Source: an uncultured Lachnospiraceae bacterium
Lineage (GTDB): Bacteria > Bacillota > Clostridia > Lachnospirales > Lachnospiraceae
Reading direction: 5' to 3'
Assembly (NCBI GenBank): GCA_958428365.1
Contig: CAUAFT010000002.1
Coordinates: forward strand, 1 to 64,000
DNA length: 64,000 bases
Shown here: positions 60,004 to 64,000 of the stretch, in pieces
Numbering within the stretch: position 1 is the stretch's first letter
Layout: each line of letters starts with the position of its first letter
The notes under the pieces: model-generated
What the model was told of the DNA's origin: nothing
Database searches by the model: none
The model's input: the letters and a program-made list of their open reading frames with translations, nothing else
Translations under genes and position numbers: made by a program

Positions 60004-60515
60004 TGTGATACATCTCCTTTACAAAAGGTGATTCTGGTGTAATCCATCTCAGGTTCTTCACTGTCATTTAACGTGATTGCTTCCACTGCCCCTGTTCCTG
60101 TGGCATATCTTACCCGGATACAGGATGTAAGCTCATCCCCGTTATCTTCAAGGATCTGTTTGCCGGACTGATCCTGCTTTGAGACCTCAATGCGGATCCC
60201 AGAATTTCCTCCCAGTTCCCGAACCTCCTGCGTGATATACTGCACCGTTCCCCCCGCGGTTTTTTCTTCCTTGTAGGACTCTATATAATAACAGTTGTCT
60301 CTCTGATACAGGCAGAAGCCGTCCACCTGGTTCTTCGCCATAGCGTCGGTTCGGGTCTTACGCATAAAGCTATCCGCGATCTCCACATACTGCTTTACTT
60401 TAAATCCACTAATATTTCCGCCATATCCTGCTACAATTCCTGCTAATACCGCCAGTATCCCGATCACAACGATCAGTTCCAGCATTGAAAAACCTGCATT
60501 TTTCCTCTTTACCAT
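59958..60515 (-). CDS. GspH/FimT-like minor pseudopilin
   Basis: A 185-residue pilin-like protein. The ATG at 60515 has GGAG at a good spacing; an ATG at 60527 lacks a site. The type III signal is KNAG then FSMLELIVVIGILAVLAGI, with Glu5. The head is beta-rich (YIESYKEEKTAGG, IRIEVSKQDQ, ITFCKGDVSHWIEINPVTG), resembling GspH/FimT domains. It follows the PilX-like gene and overlaps the PulJ-like gene. Confidence 0.82.
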   Translation of the reverse strand: MVKRKNAGFSMLELIVVIGILAVLAGIVAGYGGNISGFKVKQYVEIADSFMRKTRTDAMAKNQVDGFCLYQRDNCYYIESYKEEKTAGGTVQYITQEVRELGGNSGIRIEVSKQDQSGKQILEDNGDELTSCIRVRYATGTGAVEAITLNDSEEPEMDYTRITFCKGDVSHWIEINPVTGKHTQN

Positions 60516-60526
60516 ATCCTGCTCCA

Positions 60527-62734
60527 TTACTGCTTTGACCAGTTCTTATAGACCACCAGATCCTCAAGACGGATGTAATTGTCAGACCGTTCCTTGGCAG
60601 CGTAATATTCTCCTGAATATCTGTCCGGGTCATACATAAATTCCTTCAATGTATACTTTCCATCCCAATATTCAATGCTTTCATTGATTCCCCGCGAAAC
60701 CACGGATGCGTCGCTGCTCAAGTTGATCCTGGCTCCCGATGAGGGGTTAATTACAGCATAGCCGCCGCACAGGATCAGACCGCTGAAATCCTCGTCTATT
60801 TCCACATTTCCACTGGTAATAAGAATCTTCAACTTTCCTCCCTTAGACGCGGTCATCATCCTCGCCGTTGAGAGCTTTAAGGTTCCGGTATAGTTATATA
60901 CCTTCGCCATGCATTCCTGATCGCCCTCATACCAGCTATAATAAGCATCCGTTTTTCCAAGTCTTCTCCAATGAGTGGCGCTGTTAAACAGATTTCCATA
61001 AACCGTATCCCTTGCTCTTTGCATATTTGTAAGCCCCGCATAGTCCATGGACAGGTTCGTATTCAGAGCAGAGAATATATCCTGATAGTCTGCCAGCTCA
61101 CTGGCTGTCCGGGAATCCTCCGACAGATCCGTCATCCCCTCCCCGATACTGTCCCCGACGACTGAGATTCCACTCTCGTCATAGACTAAGATATTTCCAT
61201 TGGCTTTATATTCCGCATCCGTATCAATGGTTACCTCCTGATCTTCCACATAGTACTGCAGATAATTTTTGATCTTATCGGAAGCAGCGCTCTGATAGTA
61301 AGTGGAAAAATACTGACTCGCCGCCTTAGCGCTGGAGAACTGCATGTAATAATAATACAGACCGTCCCTGCTGAGCATCTGTACCACCTGTTCCACATCC
61401 CCGGATACGGAAGTCTGTACCTGCAGCAGGATCTGGTTTTTCAGATTCACCTCTTTTTCCTGTTCGGAATCCCCGTTTACGCTGTCTAATAACGCCTTAC
61501 GCATCGCTGTGGTCATCGGATTGGACGCTCCCATCATGCAGGATTCCGGCACCAGATAGGCGATCTGATTACTCTTTACCGTGAGAGATTCTCCTAAAAA
61601 CACCTTACTGTCTCCCACATAGGCATTTCCGGCAATCATAAGGGTCTCGCTATCCTTCAGATTCAGCTTCGCCTTTCCACTTGCGCCGATTCCATTCACA
61701 ATAATGGAACTGCTGTAATCCGCCGGAGAATCATCGATATCTGTCTGTAACTGCAGATCCTGAATGGAAGCTGCCTGAAGGGCTGTTTTCGGGTTCCCGA
61801 ATCCATAATATCTCCCTCCCAGGGTCACATCGGCGCTGCCAAAAAGGGTCAGGTCATTTGCCACATAGGTATTGCCCTGCAACGTCAGCTCTGTATTATC
61901 TTCAGACACGATATCCTTCGTCCAGATCGTCGCCCCCTTCTCCTGATTCAACGTTCCGCCTGACTCCACCGTCACCGTATCACTGGTAACCAGATCCCTG
62001 CCTCCCAGAAGATTCACGGTATTTCCATTATTGATCACCATTCCGTCTGCAGTTGTACTGCTTCCGGCATAGACACTCCCATCCAGATCCAACGTACAGG
62101 TCTTCGCCCCCATCTTGACCCCCTTTTGTGCAATCAGGGCATACTGCACCACATTGGAAGTAGAATGGAACCTGGAAAAGTTCAGATCCGGTACGAGGAT
62201 CTGAATATCCGTTGCAATACGGGAGATATATTCCTTTTCATCCACATAGGTCAGATAGAGATTTTTCAGGGTGATCCCATCCGAATTTACACTGAGCACC
62301 GCTTTTTTTCCCTCGGCAGTTTCCAGCTTTGTATTCTGCTTCACTTCAGAATCCAAAAAACTCAGAAGATAATCCATATCATAGTATCTTTTATCCCCCG
62401 GTGACTTCCACTTATCCCGCAATTCCTCCGTGTATACATCCTCGAAATATTCCTTCGCCTCCTCCAGATCCGTATCCGTATAATTCTCCAGAGTCTGATA
62501 ATAGGCGTCCGACATAACATCCGACACGTCGTTTTGCAGACCCAGACGGATCTCGTCCAGTACCCGCTCTGCGTCATAAAAATTATTCTTGGAATTTCTG
62601 TTTGTCAGCTTCATCTGATAATTGAGCAGTCCCAGGGCAAGGGCTATGGTCACCAGAATTGCCACAATGGTCACCACAGACATCACCATCATCATAGAAA
62701 CTCCCCTGTTATCCTTTTTCAATCTCATCTTCAT
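60527..62734 (-). CDS. PilX-like giant pilin-like protein with beta-solenoid
   Basis: A 735-residue protein. It begins MKMRLKKDNRGVSMMMVMS, a prepilin-type signal (RG before V) with a hydrophobic helix, but has Met in place of Glu at position 5 of the mature form, as in PilX-like and GspK-like minor pilins. Residues 205-390 form a repetitive glycine- and asparagine-rich series (LDGSVYAGSST, LLGGRDLVTSD, SADVTLGG), and 630-690 another, both with the look of a beta-solenoid. DUF7305-like PilX proteins have similar repeats, as far as I recall. It ends in TAA overlapping the next gene's upstream codon by one base. Confidence 0.72.
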   Translation of the reverse strand: MKMRLKKDNRGVSMMMVMSVVTIVAILVTIALALGLLNYQMKLTNRNSKNNFYDAERVLDEIRLGLQNDVSDVMSDAYYQTLENYTDTDLEEAKEYFEDVYTEELRDKWKSPGDKRYYDMDYLLSFLDSEVKQNTKLETAEGKKAVLSVNSDGITLKNLYLTYVDEKEYISRIATDIQILVPDLNFSRFHSTSNVVQYALIAQKGVKMGAKTCTLDLDGSVYAGSSTTADGMVINNGNTVNLLGGRDLVTSDTVTVESGGTLNQEKGATIWTKDIVSEDNTELTLQGNTYVANDLTLFGSADVTLGGRYYGFGNPKTALQAASIQDLQLQTDIDDSPADYSSSIIVNGIGASGKAKLNLKDSETLMIAGNAYVGDSKVFLGESLTVKSNQIAYLVPESCMMGASNPMTTAMRKALLDSVNGDSEQEKEVNLKNQILLQVQTSVSGDVEQVVQMLSRDGLYYYYMQFSSAKAASQYFSTYYQSAASDKIKNYLQYYVEDQEVTIDTDAEYKANGNILVYDESGISVVGDSIGEGMTDLSEDSRTASELADYQDIFSALNTNLSMDYAGLTNMQRARDTVYGNLFNSATHWRRLGKTDAYYSWYEGDQECMAKVYNYTGTLKLSTARMMTASKGGKLKILITSGNVEIDEDFSGLILCGGYAVINPSSGARINLSSDASVVSRGINESIEYWDGKYTLKEFMYDPDRYSGEYYAAKERSDNYIRLEDLVVYKNWSKQ

Positions 62735-62737
62735 ACC

Positions 62738-63814
62738 TTATCTGGTCACCGTTCCCGTCAATGTCGTAATCTCTTCCTTATCTTTTAAGACCTGTACGGT
62801 CACATCATACAGGCGATACGTCAGTTTTTTATCATCTAACATCTTATAATCAAAATATTTTTTCAATTCTGCCCCTGTCAGATCTGTCTTTACATTCTTC
62901 TGGGTATAGGAATAGGCGATATTGTCCAACGTATCGTCAAAATTAGTTTTTAACCGGATCCCCTTTGTAAAATCCGGATCCTTCTCCGTCCCCAGATTCT
63001 GCATAAGCGCCGTTCCCTCAAGTTCCACCGACAGATCCATCCTCTCATCCCCCTGCTTCACCAGATAGACCTCCACTGGATAATCCTGAAGATTCTCAAT
63101 AGTGATCCGGTTCTTAAGCTCCGGCTGGAAAAAGATATAGAGATTATACAGCGTTCCTTCTGTCTGGCTGCCGTCATAGATCAGAGTCTTATGCTCTCCT
63201 AACTCTTTCCCATCATAGAGATATGTAATATTCTGCTCTACCCTCTGAACATCCTGATCCGATATGATCTGATAATCGTAATGCACTTCCAGATTGCCAA
63301 GCACCTCTTCCCGCTGCTCACTGCTATATTCCCCTCTTGCCACAGCCTTCAGATAGTCCTCCTCCACAATCCCGGAATTTTCCGTATAGATGGCGTCCGT
63401 TGTCCGGTTCATCCGATACAGATTCGCAACCTCCTCCGTATTATAATCCGTGGTGCCGCTCTCCTCATTTTGATAAGGTCTCACCTCCACCTGAACACGG
63501 AACTCCTGCTGATCCATCTGATATTCGGGATAGACAAACCGATATCCCGCTCCCTTATTGCTCTCGTCCAGATACTCTACTTCCTGGATCTCGGTACTTC
63601 CCTGATTTTCCCTGATAAATTCTTCCATGCCGTCCGCCTTGAGATTCTCCATGACCTTCTCCGCAGCATTGGTCGCCGATAAGAGAATCCTGGAATCCGC
63701 ATTCATCCTTGCAGACAATACCATGGAACGGAAAAGGGGAAGCGCACAGATCACCAGAATTGCAATCGCAATGATGACTTCAATCAGAGATATTCCTCGA
63801 TCATCCCGTCTCAT
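62738..63814 (-). CDS. PilV-like prepilin-type protein
   Basis: A 358-residue minor pilin-like protein. The signal is DDRG then ISLIEVIIAIAILVICALPLF, with Glu5. It has a long N-terminal helix (to about 55) and an enlarged mixed alpha/beta head that is about twice the size of PilV. AGGAGGGAACACAG precedes the ATG, in the last codons of the previous gene. It is followed three bases later by the PilX-like gene. Confidence 0.78.
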   Translation of the reverse strand: MRRDDRGISLIEVIIAIAILVICALPLFRSMVLSARMNADSRILLSATNAAEKVMENLKADGMEEFIRENQGSTEIQEVEYLDESNKGAGYRFVYPEYQMDQQEFRVQVEVRPYQNEESGTTDYNTEEVANLYRMNRTTDAIYTENSGIVEEDYLKAVARGEYSSEQREEVLGNLEVHYDYQIISDQDVQRVEQNITYLYDGKELGEHKTLIYDGSQTEGTLYNLYIFFQPELKNRITIENLQDYPVEVYLVKQGDERMDLSVELEGTALMQNLGTEKDPDFTKGIRLKTNFDDTLDNIAYSYTQKNVKTDLTGAELKKYFDYKMLDDKKLTYRLYDVTVQVLKDKEEITTLTGTVTR

Positions 63815-63826
63815 CTGTGTTCCCTC

Positions 63827-64000
63827 CTACTGTTCCGGCTCCACTCCATTCTGGAAGATATCCGGTGTTCCCACCGTAACGTCGTCGATCTCCTCCTGCT
63901 CGTATTTCTGACCGGTACCCTTCATATAGTACATACTGATATCAATGGTTCCCGTTAAAAGCCCCGTAGCGCTGTCCTTCGTCAGAACGATCTCGTCCAC
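63827..64000 (-). CDS. Partial C-terminus of an upstream pilin-operon gene
   Basis: Fifty-seven codons plus TAG at the right edge; the gene starts beyond the window. The peptide has beta-rich segments TGLLTGTIDISMYYMKG and an acidic end (NGVEPEQ). The family cannot be identified, but it is in the same run and 12 bases from the PilV-like gene, so it is probably another structural or pilin-like component. Confidence 0.6.
   Translation of the reverse strand: MDEIVLTKDSATGLLTGTIDISMYYMKGTGQKYEQEEIDDVTVGTPDIFQNGVEPEQ

Overview
The window looks like a chromosomal stretch of a spore-forming member of the Clostridia, most likely Lachnospiraceae. The evidence is gene content and order: spoIIIAA-AH, spoIIM and spoIVB, an nusB-xseA-xseB-ispA-dxs-tlyA-nadK-argR-recN run, a recA-recX-rny block, low-GC Gram-positive ribosome binding sites, and LexA and CIRCE sites of the Firmicutes type. 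Almost everything is on the minus strand. The exceptions are a MerR and a LysR regulator (2.5-4.3 kb) and aroE-aroF (37.0-39.0 kb).

Layout. 0-9.9 kb is accessory: a cytidylate kinase-like protein, an unannotated-size 42-residue protein, a MATE pump divergent from its probable MerR regulator, two LysR regulators, a CIRCE-controlled Hsp20, a glycosyltransferase plus DedA pair, and a metE gene broken by an internal deletion. 9.9-12 kb is an AT-rich island with a lone YhcG (DUF1016) nuclease and a decayed tyrosine-recombinase-like gene; it sits downstream of spoIVB, where spo0A is normally found in Firmicutes. 12-22 kb is the housekeeping operon nusB to recN (DNA repair, isoprenoid precursors, NADP, arginine control). 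A 238-bp long-inverted-repeat element lies between nusB and asp23. 22.3-28.9 kb holds asp23, an SOS-type module (84-residue unknown, dinB, SRAP), metA, ligA and rluF. 28.9-36.9 kb has an SH3 membrane protein, tRNA-Arg(CCG), a heterodimeric ABC exporter and nudC-aroK-aroD. 37.0-39.0 kb has aroE and DAHP synthase on the plus strand. 39.2-48.2 kb has xerD-spoIIM-nudix, rny, recX-recA, trxA-prfC and deoB. 48.3-53.1 kb is the complete spoIIIA operon behind a sigma-E-like promoter, followed by ferritin.

53.9-64.0 kb is the least conventional region. It is one minus-strand run of type IV pilin-like genes (PilV-like, PilX-like with a predicted beta-solenoid, GspH/FimT-like, PulJ/PilW-like), Ig-like surface domains and a 1508-residue secreted protein. 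That last protein seems to contain three copies of a Rossmann/amidotransferase-like module. It enters from beyond the right edge, so the motor and peptidase genes, if linked, are not visible. One pilin gene in it is split by an in-frame TAG from an Ig-like surface domain that has no secretion signal of its own. This locus is my best candidate for an undescribed system: a minor-pilin tip complex carrying very large ectodomains.

Regulation visible in the sequence: a MerR-type 19-bp-spacer promoter before the MATE gene, CIRCE at hsp20, LexA boxes at recA and (degenerate) dinB, a sigma-E-like promoter before spoIIIAA, and a dyad in the ferritin leader. All functional calls are from reading the sequence and motif memory; no database search was done.
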